A program made the translations under genes and the position numbers. From CAVQWT01 sp963810815 (lineage in GTDB: Bacteria; Pseudomonadota; Gammaproteobacteria; Burkholderiales; Casimicrobiaceae): 64,000 bases of DNA. This document shows positions 35,366-44,657 of this stretch, piece after piece (positions within the stretch are counted from its first letter, which is position 1; the number at the start of each line of letters is the position of its first letter). The notes below the pieces were generated by a model. The model saw only the letters and a program-made list of their open reading frames with translations. It was not told where the DNA came from and made no database searches. The stretch lies in contig CAWEPB010000003.1 in the NCBI GenBank assembly GCA_963810815.1, forward strand, positions 62,001 to 126,000, given 5' to 3'.

Positions 35366-36379
35366 TCATTGCTGCCGGGCGAGCGGCAGGTTGAGCAGGA
35401 GATTCTGCGGTTTGAGCCGCAGCCGCTGTTCGCCGTCCATCGCCATCGCGAGGTAGACGGGGCGGCCGGCGATCGGCGCGCGCATGTCGGCGGGGTTGGC
35501 GAAATCGAGCTGGAACAGGCAGAGCAGGCGGCCCATCCGCTCGTCGGCGACGTCGGCGCCGTTGTACAGGTCGTTGAGCAGCGCCGAGGCCTCCGCGTCG
35601 AGGCCGACGTGCCAGACCCAGCGCTTGTCGTCGATTTCCCGTTGCGGCCTGATCGCGACCGCCACCCCGAGGAAGTGCGCGATCCAGCGCTCGAGGACGC
35701 GACACAGCCCGTCGAGCGCCGGGCGGCCCCGGTTGAGGCTGACGGCGAGGTCGAAGCGCTCGTCGCGCTCCCAGTAGCGGTCCTTGTTGTCGCCGTCGAT
35801 GACGTCGAGATCGACGGTGCGCAGCGGCGTTCGGTTCTGGCGCAGCAGCTCGCCCAAGCTGCCGAAGCCACCGGTGTTCGAGTACAGCTCCACCGACGTC
35901 TGGTCGGCCGCCATCACCGCGCCGTCCTCGAGCACCGCAACCTGCTGCGTACGGAACAGCATCTCCGCCGCACGCGCGTGCAGCGGATCGACGTCGGCGC
36001 CGAGGATGTGCCGCAGCAGGATCTGCGTGAGCTGGTGGACGAACGTCGGCGGCACGTCGACGCCGTCGCGGAACAGCGCCACGTACGCCGCCTCGAGCGA
36101 CGGCGCCGCGGTGAGCCGGTCGCGGAAACGCAGCCAGATCCCGTAGTTCTCCCGCGCATCCTCGTCGGCCAGCGCGGAAAGCTCCTCGCCGGCGACCGCG
36201 GCACGCGGGGCGGCGACGAGCTTGTCGTGCAGCGCGAGCTCCGCCGCGCAGGACTCCGGGATCGGCGCGAGCTCGGGCCGCAGCAACAGCGCCCGCAGGA
36301 AATCGTCGGTGACGGTCAGCCGGCCGTCGCTGCCGACGGCCAGCAGCCGATACCCGGACGACGCCCAGAAATCGGGCAT
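35366..36379 (-). CDS. DUF6352 family protein
   Basis: A 337-residue cytoplasmic protein of a family known mainly from Burkholderiales, function unknown. It starts MPDFWASSGYRLL and carries LTVTDDFLRALLLRPELAPIPESC, FVHQLTQILLRHILGADVDPLHARAAEMLFRTQ and a long C-terminal stretch with RYWERDERFDLAVSLNRGRPALDGLCRVLERWI. Its ATG shares one base with the stop of the upstream chalcone-isomerase-like gene (TGATG), suggesting coupled translation. It ends 10 nt before the DUF6265-like start. Confidence 0.78.
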   Translation of the reverse strand: MPDFWASSGYRLLAVGSDGRLTVTDDFLRALLLRPELAPIPESCAAELALHDKLVAAPRAAVAGEELSALADEDARENYGIWLRFRDRLTAAPSLEAAYVALFRDGVDVPPTFVHQLTQILLRHILGADVDPLHARAAEMLFRTQQVAVLEDGAVMAADQTSVELYSNTGGFGSLGELLRQNRTPLRTVDLDVIDGDNKDRYWERDERFDLAVSLNRGRPALDGLCRVLERWIAHFLGVAVAIRPQREIDDKRWVWHVGLDAEASALLNDLYNGADVADERMGRLLCLFQLDFANPADMRAPIAGRPVYLAMAMDGEQRLRLKPQNLLLNLPLARQQ

Positions 36380-36936
36380 CAGCCGCCCAGCATCGCTTTC
36401 TTGAGGTCGTCCTGGACCGGCTTGTCGCCCAGCCAGACGCGGGTGAGCGCCTTGTTGAAGGGCTCGCCGCCGATCGACCCCTTCGGCTCGCCGTTGAAGC
36501 CGATGCGGGTGGCGCCGTCGACGAAGTCCAGCGTCACGACGTTGCCTTCCTTGACCTCGCCGAAGCCCTTCATGATGCGGGCCAGCTCGTCGGTCTGCGG
36601 CTTGACCGCGGCGAGCTCGGCGGGCGAGTTGTTTGCCGCGAGCCCATCCATCAGCGCGTCGACCAGCTGGTCGGCCGAGAGCGTGCGCAGCAGGTTCATC
36701 TGGATCCGCCGGGGCCCGGCGGCCAGCACCGCATTGGCGTCCTTCGCCTTCGCGGGCACGTAGAGGCTGGCGACGTAGACCTTGAAGAATGCCCGCGTGC
36801 GGACGCCGGCGCCGTTCAGCACGACCTCCTTGCCGCCGAGCGTGGTCTTGTCGTCGAGCTTGACGCCGGCCACCTCCGCCGCCAACGCGGGCAGCGCGAA
36901 CAACGCGAACAGCAGGACTGCGAGTTTGCGAATCAT
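36379..36936 (-). CDS. Secreted chalcone-isomerase-fold protein
   Basis: A 185-residue exported protein with a signal peptide (LAVLLFALFALPALA) and a chalcone isomerase-like domain: VAGVKLDDKTTLGGKEVVLNGAGVRTRAFFKVYVASLYVP, then RRIQMNLLRTLSADQLVDALMDGLAANN and GVVTLDF-type strands. Bacterial members lack a known flavonoid substrate; some eukaryotic CHI-fold proteins bind fatty acids. Its place 17 nt after a FadA-type thiolase suggests a fatty-acid role here, which is an inference. Confidence 0.85.
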   Translation of the reverse strand: MIRKLAVLLFALFALPALAAEVAGVKLDDKTTLGGKEVVLNGAGVRTRAFFKVYVASLYVPAKAKDANAVLAAGPRRIQMNLLRTLSADQLVDALMDGLAANNSPAELAAVKPQTDELARIMKGFGEVKEGNVVTLDFVDGATRIGFNGEPKGSIGGEPFNKALTRVWLGDKPVQDDLKKAMLGG

Positions 36937-36953
36937 GGTGCGTTCCTCCGTCG

Positions 36954-38150
36954 TTACACGGCCTCGAAGATGCCCGCGGCACCCATGCCGGTGCCGATGC
37001 ACATGGTAACCATCCCGTACTTCTGCTTCCGCCGCCTGAGACCGTGGACGATCGTCGCGGTTCGCACCGCCCCGGTGGCACCCAGCGGGTGGCCCAGCGC
37101 GATCGCCCCGCCCAGCGGATTGATCCTGCCAGGATCGAGATCGAGGTCGCGGATGACGGCGAGGCTCTGCGCGGCGAACGCCTCGTTCAGCTCGATCCAG
37201 TCGAGGTCCTCCTTGCGTACGCCGGTCTGCCGCAGCACCTTCGGAATCGCGGCGATCGGCCCCACGCCCATGATTTCCGGCGCGACGCCGCCGACGGCAA
37301 AGCCGGCGAAGCGCGCGAGCGGGACGAGCCCGAGTTCCTTCAGCACCCGCTCGCTCACCAGGATGGACGCGCCGGCGCCGTCGGACATCTGCGAGCTGTT
37401 GCCGGCGGTCACCGATCCGCGCGCGGCGAACACGGGCCGCAGCTTGCCCAGGACCTCGAGCGTCGTCTCCGGCCGCGGGCCCTCGTCGCGTTCCACGACC
37501 TTCGTCTTCGTCGCGACCTTCGCCGCGGCGAGGTCCGGGACGTTCTCGCGCACCGGCACCGCAGCGATCTCGGCGTCGAATTCACCGGAACCCTGCGCCG
37601 CCAGCGCCTTCTGGTGCGACGCCAGCGCGAAGGCGTCCTGGTCGTCGCGCGACACTTTCCAGCGCTCGGCCACCTTCTCGGCGGTGAGCCCCATGCCGTA
37701 GGCGATGCCGAGGTTCTCGTTGCGGGCGAACACGTCGTGGTTGAGCGCGAGCCGGCCGAGCATCGGGATCATGCTCATGCTCTCGGTGCCCGCGGCGATG
37801 ACGATGTCGGCCTCGCCGGTGCGGATGCGGTCCGCGGCGATCGACACCGCGTTGAGCCCCGACGAGCAGAACCGGTTGATCGTCATGCCGGCGACCGAGT
37901 TCGGCAGCCCGGCGAGCAGCACGCCGATGCGCGCGACGTTCATCCCCTGTTCGTACTCCGGCATCGCGCAGCCGACGATGACGTCGTCGACACGCACCGC
38001 CTCGATCTGCGGCGCGCGCAGGAGCACGCTCTGCAGCACGTGGGCGAGCAGCGTGTCGGGACGCGTGGACTTGAAGGCGCCGCGCGGCGCCTTGCCTACC
38101 GGCGTGCGCACGGCGGCGACGATGTAGGCTTCCTGCAGTTGCTTGGTCAT
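36954..38150 (-). CDS. fadA: Acetyl-CoA C-acyltransferase (3-ketoacyl-CoA thiolase), FadA type
   Basis: Thiolase of 398 residues catalysing the last beta-oxidation step. The nucleophilic Cys is in NRFCSSGLNAVSIAADRI (about residue 94), the other catalytic residues in NEAFAAQSLAVI, NPLGGAIALGHPLGATGAVR and CIGTGMGAAGIFE. It follows the FadN-type gene by 15 nt and precedes the CHI-like gene, forming an operon with them. Confidence 0.93.
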   Translation of the reverse strand: MTKQLQEAYIVAAVRTPVGKAPRGAFKSTRPDTLLAHVLQSVLLRAPQIEAVRVDDVIVGCAMPEYEQGMNVARIGVLLAGLPNSVAGMTINRFCSSGLNAVSIAADRIRTGEADIVIAAGTESMSMIPMLGRLALNHDVFARNENLGIAYGMGLTAEKVAERWKVSRDDQDAFALASHQKALAAQGSGEFDAEIAAVPVRENVPDLAAAKVATKTKVVERDEGPRPETTLEVLGKLRPVFAARGSVTAGNSSQMSDGAGASILVSERVLKELGLVPLARFAGFAVGGVAPEIMGVGPIAAIPKVLRQTGVRKEDLDWIELNEAFAAQSLAVIRDLDLDPGRINPLGGAIALGHPLGATGAVRTATIVHGLRRRKQKYGMVTMCIGTGMGAAGIFEAV

Positions 38151-38165
38151 GGCGAACCCTTCGAA

Positions 38166-40577
38166 TCAGTTGCGCAGCGGCTTGCCGGTCTTCAGCGTGT
38201 GCGCGATGCGCTCCTGCGTCCTGGTGTCGCGCAGCAGGCGCATGAACTCGGCGCGCTCCAGCTCGAGGAACCAGCGCTCGTCGACGAGGCTCCCCGGGTC
38301 GACGTCGCCGCCGCAGAGGACGCGGGCGACGGCAAGTCCGATCTCGAAGTCGTACGGCGAGACGAAGCCGCCTTCGCGCATGTTGAGCAGCATCATCTCC
38401 AGCGTGGCGATGCCCGTCCGCCCGGCGGCGGGAACGTTGCGCGCCGGCAGCGGCGGTCGGTACCCCGACTCGGCCATCGCCTTCGCCTGCGTCCGCGCGA
38501 CGTAGAGGACTTCGTACGGATTGAACACGACGACGTCCGCCGGCCGCAGGTAGCCCAGCTCCTTCGCGTGCTTCGCGCTCCTGGCGACGGTCGCGGTGGC
38601 GATGGTCTGGAAATAGCTGCGGACGAACGGGAAGTGATCGGCCTGGCTGCCGTTGGCGCCGCGCGCGATTTCCTGGGCGGCGCGCACCGCGAACTCCTTG
38701 CAGCCGCCGCCCGCGGGAAGCAGGCCGACGCCGACCTCGACCAGGCCGGGGTAGGACTCGAGCGCGGCGACCGTGCGGTCGCAGTGCATGATGAACTCGC
38801 AGGAGCCGCCCAGCGCCATGCCGCGGACCGCGGCGACCGTCGGCACCAGGCCGTACTTCAGCCGCTGCGCCGCCTGCTGGAACTTGGCGACGACCGCCTC
38901 GATCTCGTCCCAGCGCCCGGCCTTGATCGCGGGCTCGATGGCGGCGAGGTTGGCGCCGAGCGAGAACGGCTCCTTCGTCTGCCAGATCACCAGGCCGGCC
39001 CAGCCGCGCTCGGCCTCGTCGACGGCACGCAGCACCCCGTCGAGGACGTCGTCGCCGATCACGTGCTGCTTGCTCTTGAACGACAGGATCGCGACGTCGT
39101 CGCCGAGATGCCACAGCCGCACGGCGTCGGTTTCGAAGATCGTCGTGCCGGTCGCGGGCTTCTCGCCGAGGACCGGATCGGGGAAGTGCTGCCGCCGGTA
39201 GACCGGCAGCGTCGAGCGCGGATGGAAGGCGTTGTCCTGCGCGCCGTAGGCGCCGGCAGGCGTGTGCACGCCGGCCGCCGCCGGGCCGGAGGCAACCCAC
39301 GCGGGCAGCGGCACGTTCGCCAGCGCCTTGCCGGCGGCAATGTCCTCGGCGACCCAGCCGGCGACGTCCTTCCAGCCCGCCGCCTGCCACAGCTCGAACG
39401 GCCCGGTGGACCAGCCGAAGCCCCAGCGCAGCGCGAGGTCGACGTCACGGGCGCTGTTCGCGATGGCGGCGAGGTGCACCGCGCAGTAGTGGAAGAGGTC
39501 GCGGAAGATCGCCCACAGGAACTGCGCCTGCGGATGGGGGTGCGCGCGCAGCTTGGCGAGCTTCTCGCCGGGATGCCTGAGCGCGAGAATCGCGGCGACC
39601 TCGGGGTCGACCTGGCCCGCCGCGGGGCGGTAGTCCTGCGCCGCCGGGTCGAGCACCTCGATGGTCTTGCCCGTCTTGCGGAAGAAGCCGGCCTTCGTCT
39701 TCTGCCCCAGCGCGCCCTTCGCCACCAGGCCGGCCAGCACCGGCGGCGTGCGGTAGAGCAGATGCCACGGGTCGTCCGGCAGCGTGTCGTGCATCGTCTT
39801 GACGACGTGCGCCATCGTGTCCAGGCCGACCACGTCGCAGGTGCGGTAGGTCGCGCTCTTCGCGCGGCCGATCGCCGGCCCGGTCAGCGCGTCGACGACG
39901 TCGAACGACAGTCCGTAGCGCTCGGTGTGCGCCATGGTGGCCAGCACCGAGAAGATGCCGACGCGATTGGCGACGAAGTTCGGCGTGTCCTTGGCGCGGA
40001 TCACACCCTTGCCGAGCGTGGTGACGACGAACGTCTCGAGACGGTCGATCAGCGCCGGATCGGTGTCCTTCTGGGCGATCAGCTCGACCAGGTGCATGTA
40101 CCGCGGCGGGTTGAAGAAATGGATGCCGCAGAAGCGCTTGCGCACGTCGGCGGGAAGCGCGCCGGCCAGGGCGTTGATCGACAGCCCGGAGGTGTTGGAC
40201 GCGACGATCGCGTGCGGTGCCAGGTGCGGCCCGATCTTCGCGTACAGGTCGTGCTTCCAGTCCATGCGCTCGGCGATCGCCTCGATCACGAGGTCGCAAT
40301 CGGCCAGGCGCGCGAGGTCCTGGCCGTAGTTGGCGGCATCGATGTACGCGACGCGATCCTTGGTCGCGAGCGGCGACGGCTCGAGCTTCGCGAGGCCGTC
40401 GAGCGCCTTCCTGACGATGCCGTTGGGGTCGCCCTCCTTCGCCGGAAGGTCGAACAGGACGACGGGAACGTCGGCGTTGGCGAGGTGCGCGGCGATCTGC
40501 GCGCCCATGACGCCGGCGCCGAGCACGGCGACGCGACGGAGCTGGCGGGACGGGGAAGCGGGTGGGGGATCAGGCAT
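38166..40577 (-). CDS. 3-hydroxyacyl-CoA dehydrogenase / enoyl-CoA hydratase, FadN-type order
   Basis: A bifunctional beta-oxidation enzyme of 803 residues. The NAD-binding HAD domain comes first (VAVLGAGVMGAQIAAHLANADVPV near residue 16; SNTSGLSINALAGALPADVRKRFCGIHFFNPP near 120), then its C-terminal domain, with the enoyl-CoA hydratase part last (LGANLAAIEPAI and VAAVRGMALGGSCEFIMHCDRTVAALESYPGLVEVGVGLLPAGGG near 555-615). This is the reverse of the FadJ-type protein at 44658-46580. The ATG at 40577 gives MPDPPPAS before the Rossmann motif. Confidence 0.92.
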   Translation of the reverse strand: MPDPPPASPSRQLRRVAVLGAGVMGAQIAAHLANADVPVVLFDLPAKEGDPNGIVRKALDGLAKLEPSPLATKDRVAYIDAANYGQDLARLADCDLVIEAIAERMDWKHDLYAKIGPHLAPHAIVASNTSGLSINALAGALPADVRKRFCGIHFFNPPRYMHLVELIAQKDTDPALIDRLETFVVTTLGKGVIRAKDTPNFVANRVGIFSVLATMAHTERYGLSFDVVDALTGPAIGRAKSATYRTCDVVGLDTMAHVVKTMHDTLPDDPWHLLYRTPPVLAGLVAKGALGQKTKAGFFRKTGKTIEVLDPAAQDYRPAAGQVDPEVAAILALRHPGEKLAKLRAHPHPQAQFLWAIFRDLFHYCAVHLAAIANSARDVDLALRWGFGWSTGPFELWQAAGWKDVAGWVAEDIAAGKALANVPLPAWVASGPAAAGVHTPAGAYGAQDNAFHPRSTLPVYRRQHFPDPVLGEKPATGTTIFETDAVRLWHLGDDVAILSFKSKQHVIGDDVLDGVLRAVDEAERGWAGLVIWQTKEPFSLGANLAAIEPAIKAGRWDEIEAVVAKFQQAAQRLKYGLVPTVAAVRGMALGGSCEFIMHCDRTVAALESYPGLVEVGVGLLPAGGGCKEFAVRAAQEIARGANGSQADHFPFVRSYFQTIATATVARSAKHAKELGYLRPADVVVFNPYEVLYVARTQAKAMAESGYRPPLPARNVPAAGRTGIATLEMMLLNMREGGFVSPYDFEIGLAVARVLCGGDVDPGSLVDERWFLELERAEFMRLLRDTRTQERIAHTLKTGKPLRN

Positions 40578-40650
40578 TATGCTGGGTTCGACATCGACCA
40601 CCGGGGTTCTCGCGCGGGTCGGCTCCGGCGGGGAAAGGCGGGGCGCGCGC

Positions 40651-40684
40651 GAAAAAAGACGCGGCCGGAGCGCCCCGGCCGCGC
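40651..40684 (-). terminator. Rho-independent terminator downstream of fadL
   Basis: Minus-strand GC stem (GCGGCCGG at 40682-40675 with CCGGCCGC at 40668-40661, 6-nt loop) followed by TCTTTTTTC (to 40651). It separates the broken fadL from the FadN-type gene, which must then have its own start of transcription. Confidence 0.82.
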
Positions 40685-40713
40685 GGTTGCGCAGCTGGCG
40701 TGCGGCCGTGACG

Positions 40714-42138
40714 TCAGAACGGTAGGTGGCCTGCACGGAGAAGATCGTCACGCTCGAGTCGTACGAACCGACGAGCCGACCGAGGACGATGCCGTTGGTT
40801 CCGGTTCCAAACTGCTGGTTGAACTGCCGCGCTGTCGCCGTTGATGTAGACGAAGCCCGACGTCGGTTTCCAGGTTCTGCGTCGCCTTGTACCGCCGCCG
40901 ATCGAGATACCACAGGCGGTCGGAGTCCGGCAGCCGCGGGGTCCGGATGGTCGTCCTGCACCGGCGTCTGGTCAATGCGAAGCCGAAGCGGGCTATCCAT
41001 TGGTCGTTGTACCGGTAGTTGGCGCCGACGACGATCCTCCACGTGTCGTCGCAATTCTCGAGCGGCTTCTTCGGGATGCAGGCGGGGCGCTCGCGACGAA
41101 TGTTGAGGTTCGGGAATCGCACGACCAGCCGGTGTACTGCGCGTCGGCCATATGTCCCACTTCGGGTCGATTTGCCGTGCGGAGTCGACAGCGTTGGCGA
41201 TCTGCGGCAGCGTGATGCTCGAGCCGACGCCCCGTTGGACGTATACGTTGGTTGATGGCGGCCGACAGGGCGGCGATCGTCCCGGCCAGCTGCGGCGGCG
41301 TGCCCGGGGCCAGCGTATCGTCAGGTTCGTGTACTCGACGTTGCCGTTCACGTCGTACTTGATCTCCGAACGATAGGCCGCGGCCATGCGCAGCGACCGT
41401 CGTCACGTCCCACGCGACACCGACGTTCCAGCCCCAGGCTCCGTCGTCGCCGGTGATCGATGCCTTCGCGTCGAGTTCGGCGTCGCCTGCGCGATGCATT
41501 GAAGGTCGGCGAGCCGCGGGCGATGCCCCCGGCCGCCGCGGGCGTAGGCCGCCATCAGGTCCGAATAGTTGACGTTCTGCGTCAGCGTGGCCTCGATGCG
41601 TCTGGTAGCTGACGCCGGCCCCGATCGCGAGCGCGGCGCTCATCTTCCACGACAGCGACCGGGTTCACGTTGATCGTCTTGATGCCGACTTCACGGCGAG
41701 GTAGCGACCCATCCAGCCGTCGTCGTACTCGTCGTCAGGCCGAACGGGCCGTTGACGCCGATGCCGAACGCGAACTGCTGTTGATCGGGATGACGCCGTA
41801 CATGTCGGAATGAAGTTAGTTGCCGGCGTCGCCGCCGTCGCCGCCGAGCGGCTGGTTTAGGGCTCGGCACCGTGCGTTGTCGCTGAACGTGATCGAGGGC
41901 GTGATCACGTGCATCGTGGCGAGACCTGCGTCGTCGCGAACGACGACATGCCGCCGGATTCGACCACAGGCGGTGGCGTCGTCGGCGATGGCGGCGCCGC
42001 CGGCCAACGCGTTGCCGAGGCCGCTCGCGGTGTTCTCGTTCAGCGCGAAACCGGTGCCCAGCGCCTGCCCAGCGACAGCGCGAACGCAAGACCGCCGACG
42101 GCCGCGGCAATCCGGGTGCGACGGAACGGGATCATCAT
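40714..42138 (-). pseudogene. fadL: FadL/OmpP1-type outer-membrane fatty-acid transporter, many frameshifts
   Basis: Fragments in all three frames add up to one FadL barrel of normal length (about 475 codons). In order they are a signal peptide from ATG 42138, ALGTGFALNENTASGLGNALAGGAAIADDAT, WSNPAA, MHVITPSITFSDN, LNQPLGGDGGDAGN, FAFGIGVNGPFGLTT, MSAALAIGAGVSYQ, WGWNVGVAWDV, EIKYDVNGNVEYTNLTIRW, TWRIVVGANYRYNDQWIARFGFALTR, and near the end VQATYR with a TGA at 40716-40714 one frame away. At least seven small indels are needed. Either the gene is decaying or this stretch is poorly sequenced. FadL imports long-chain fatty acids, fitting the neighbours. Confidence 0.82.
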
Positions 42139-42392
42139 GATTTGCTTCTCCTAGGTGGAAAGCCGTGGATGGCTTGGTGCCGCGGCGTCGTCGCGCCCGG
42201 CTATTGGTTGGTTCCTGCGATCGCTCGAAGCTGTGCCTTTCGGGTCCTGCAGCGGCGTTCCGGCCGCTCGCGACCTCAACGGCCAACTATACACGCCGTC
42301 CCGCAGGGGTGCATCTCCGGGCGTCGACGCGTTCCGGACGGTGTTGCCGGCTGTTGCATTCCTGATGGTCGGACCCCGGATTCGCGGCCCGG

Positions 42393-42788
42393 TCAGGCGG
42401 GAGGCAGTTCCCGCGGCCGCCGGTCGGCCCCCACCGCGACGTAGGTCAGGCTCGCCTCGGTGACCTTGACGGTGATTTCCTCGATCGGATTGCGCTGGGC
42501 GTAGACCTCGACCTCGACGGTGATCGACGTCCGCCCGACCTTCGTGATCGTCGCGTAGAAGCTGACCAGGTCGCCGATCAGCACCGGCTCCTTGAACACG
42601 AACGAATTGACCGCCACCGTCGCGATGCGGCCGCGCGCCCGGCGCGACGCCGGCACCGAGCCGGCGATGTCGACCTGCGCCATGATCCAGCCGCCGAAGA
42701 TGTCGCCGTGGTAGTTGGCGTCCGCCGGCATCGGCACGACGCGCAGCGCCGGTTCGCCGGCGGGGAGCGTCGTGGACGGGTGCGTCAT
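42393..42788 (-). CDS. Acyl-CoA thioesterase, YciA-like hotdog fold
   Basis: A 131-residue hotdog-fold thioesterase that hydrolyses acyl-CoA. Family features are MPADANYHGDIFGGWIMAQVDIAGSV (with the active-site Asp in the helix) and the Val/Phe-rich strands around VAVNSFVFKEPVLIGDLVSFYATITKVGRTSITVEVEV. It lies 31 nt after fadD on the same strand, so it may tune acyl-CoA levels during fatty-acid breakdown. After its stop 254 nt hold only a weak TATAGT box (42291-42286) before fadL. Confidence 0.88.
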   Translation of the reverse strand: MTHPSTTLPAGEPALRVVPMPADANYHGDIFGGWIMAQVDIAGSVPASRRARGRIATVAVNSFVFKEPVLIGDLVSFYATITKVGRTSITVEVEVYAQRNPIEEITVKVTEASLTYVAVGADRRPRELPPA

Positions 42789-42819
42789 GGCGTCGCGGGC
42801 TTCCGGTCGCGGCGGGGCG

Positions 42820-44496
42820 TCAGGCCGCCGCCTTCTTCATTTCGTCGCGCAGCTCGCGGCGGAGGATCTTGCCGACGTTGGTCTTGGGCAGATCGGTCCG
42901 GAACTCGACGTCGCGCGGGCACTTGTAGCCCGTCAGGTGCTCGCGGCAGTGCTTCAGCACGTCGGCGGCGGTCAATGCCGGATCCTTCTTCACGACGAAC
43001 AGCTTCACCGCCTCGCCCGACTTCGGGTCCGCCACCCCGACCGCGGCGCACTCGAGCACGCCCGGGTGCATCGCGACGACGCCCTCGATCTCGTTCGGGT
43101 AGACGTTGAAGCCGGACACCAGGATCATGTCCTTCTTGCGATCGACGATCCGCACGTAGCCGCGCTCGTCCATCACGCCGACGTCGCCGGTGGCGAACCA
43201 GCCGTCCTTGTCGATGACCTTCGCCGTCTCGTCGGGTCGCTGCCAGTAGCCGGCCATCACCTGCGGCCCGCGGATGCAGATCTCGCCCGGCTTCCCCAAC
43301 CCGACGGTCTTGCCGTCGTCGTCGCGCAGGATCAGCTCGGTCGACGAAATCGGCAGGCCGATCGAGCCGTTGTACGCGGGCAGGTCCAGCGGGTTGATCG
43401 TCGCCGCCGGCGACGTCTCGGTGAGCCCGTAGGCCTCGATCAGCGCATTGCCGGTGACCTTCTTCCACTTGACGGCGACCGCCTCCTGCACCGCCATCCC
43501 GCCGCCCAGCGTGATGCGCAGCGACGAGAAGTCGAGCTTCGCGAAGTCCGGGTTGTTCACCAGCGCGTTGAACAGCGTGTTCACTCCGGTGAAGGCCGTG
43601 AACTTGAACTTGCCCATTTCCTTGATGAAGCCCGGGATGTCGCGCGGATTCGGAATCAGCACGTTCTCGCCGCCGAGCGACATGAAGGTGAGGCAGTTCG
43701 CCGTGAGGGAGAAGATGTGATACAGCGGCAGCGGCGTGATGACGACCTCGCGCTGGTTCGGGTCGAGGAACGGCTTCACCCACGCCCGCGCCTGCAGCAG
43801 GTTGGCGACGATGTTGCGGTGCAGCAGCATCGCCCCCTTGGCGACGCCGGTGGTGCCCCCGGTGTACTGGAGGAACGCGATGTCGTCGTGGCCGAGCGGC
43901 ACCGTCTCGAGCTTGCGCCGGCGCCCGTCGGCCAGCACGTCGGACAGCCGCAGCGCGCCGGCAACGTCGTACGCCGGGATCATCTTCTTCACGCGCCGCA
44001 GCACCAGGTCGACGATCAGTCCCTTGAACCCGAGCAGCTCGCCGATGGTGGTGACGATCGGAATGCGGATCTTCGTCTTGCCGATCACTTCCTGCAGCGT
44101 GTGCGCGAAGTTCTCGACGATGACGATCACTTCGGCGCCCGAGTCGTTCAGCTGGTGCTCGAGCTCGCGCGCCGTGTACAGGGGGTTGACGTTGACGATC
44201 GTGCAGCCGGCGCGCATCGCACCGAAGAGGCACACCGGGTACTGGAGGATGTTGGGCATCATCAGCGCGACCCGGCTGCCCTTCCGGCAGCCGTTCGCCT
44301 GCAGCCACGCACCGAACGCCGCCGACAGGATGTCCAGCTCGCTGAAGGTGATCGACTTGCCCATGCAGGTGAACGCCGGCCGGCTCGCGTACTTCTGGCA
44401 CGACTCCTCGAAGAGGTCGCGGACCGAGCCGTAGGTGTTGACGTCGATCTCGGCGGGCACGCCCGCCGGGTAATGCTTCAGCCAGAGCTTTTCCAC
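42820..44496 (-). CDS. fadD: Long-chain fatty-acid--CoA ligase FadD
   Basis: ANL-family ligase of 558 residues that activates fatty acids for beta-oxidation. The P-loop is FLQYTGGTTGVAKGAMLLHRN (about residue 212), with IEAYGLTETSPAATINP (about 360), WFATGDVGVMDERGYVRIVDRKKDMILVSGFNVYPNEIE (about 440-480) and the C-terminal lysine in KTNVGKILRRELRDE. The GTG start 44496 has a GGGAGGAAA ribosome-binding site. The 161-nt gap to the FadJ-type gene contains short GGTGACxGTGATCGG-type direct repeats and no gene. Confidence 0.94.
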   Translation of the reverse strand: MEKLWLKHYPAGVPAEIDVNTYGSVRDLFEESCQKYASRPAFTCMGKSITFSELDILSAAFGAWLQANGCRKGSRVALMMPNILQYPVCLFGAMRAGCTIVNVNPLYTARELEHQLNDSGAEVIVIVENFAHTLQEVIGKTKIRIPIVTTIGELLGFKGLIVDLVLRRVKKMIPAYDVAGALRLSDVLADGRRRKLETVPLGHDDIAFLQYTGGTTGVAKGAMLLHRNIVANLLQARAWVKPFLDPNQREVVITPLPLYHIFSLTANCLTFMSLGGENVLIPNPRDIPGFIKEMGKFKFTAFTGVNTLFNALVNNPDFAKLDFSSLRITLGGGMAVQEAVAVKWKKVTGNALIEAYGLTETSPAATINPLDLPAYNGSIGLPISSTELILRDDDGKTVGLGKPGEICIRGPQVMAGYWQRPDETAKVIDKDGWFATGDVGVMDERGYVRIVDRKKDMILVSGFNVYPNEIEGVVAMHPGVLECAAVGVADPKSGEAVKLFVVKKDPALTAADVLKHCREHLTGYKCPRDVEFRTDLPKTNVGKILRRELRDEMKKAAA

Positions 44497-44657
44497 GATT
44501 TCCTCCCGCCCCCGCGCGATGCGGGTGGCGCTCCTCGATGGTCGGTGACAGTGATCGGTGACGGCGATCGATGGCCCCGGCACGGTGCGGCGGCGTCCGC
44601 CGCCCGCGCTTTTGTCGGGCGCTGCATCAGCCGGAAATGCTACACCAGAAACCCCCG

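Noticed and set aside
37044..40844. A 1266-residue plus-strand open frame
   Set aside because: It is antisense to fadA and the FadN-type gene and has an Arg/His/Asp-rich composition typical of shadows in GC-rich DNA.
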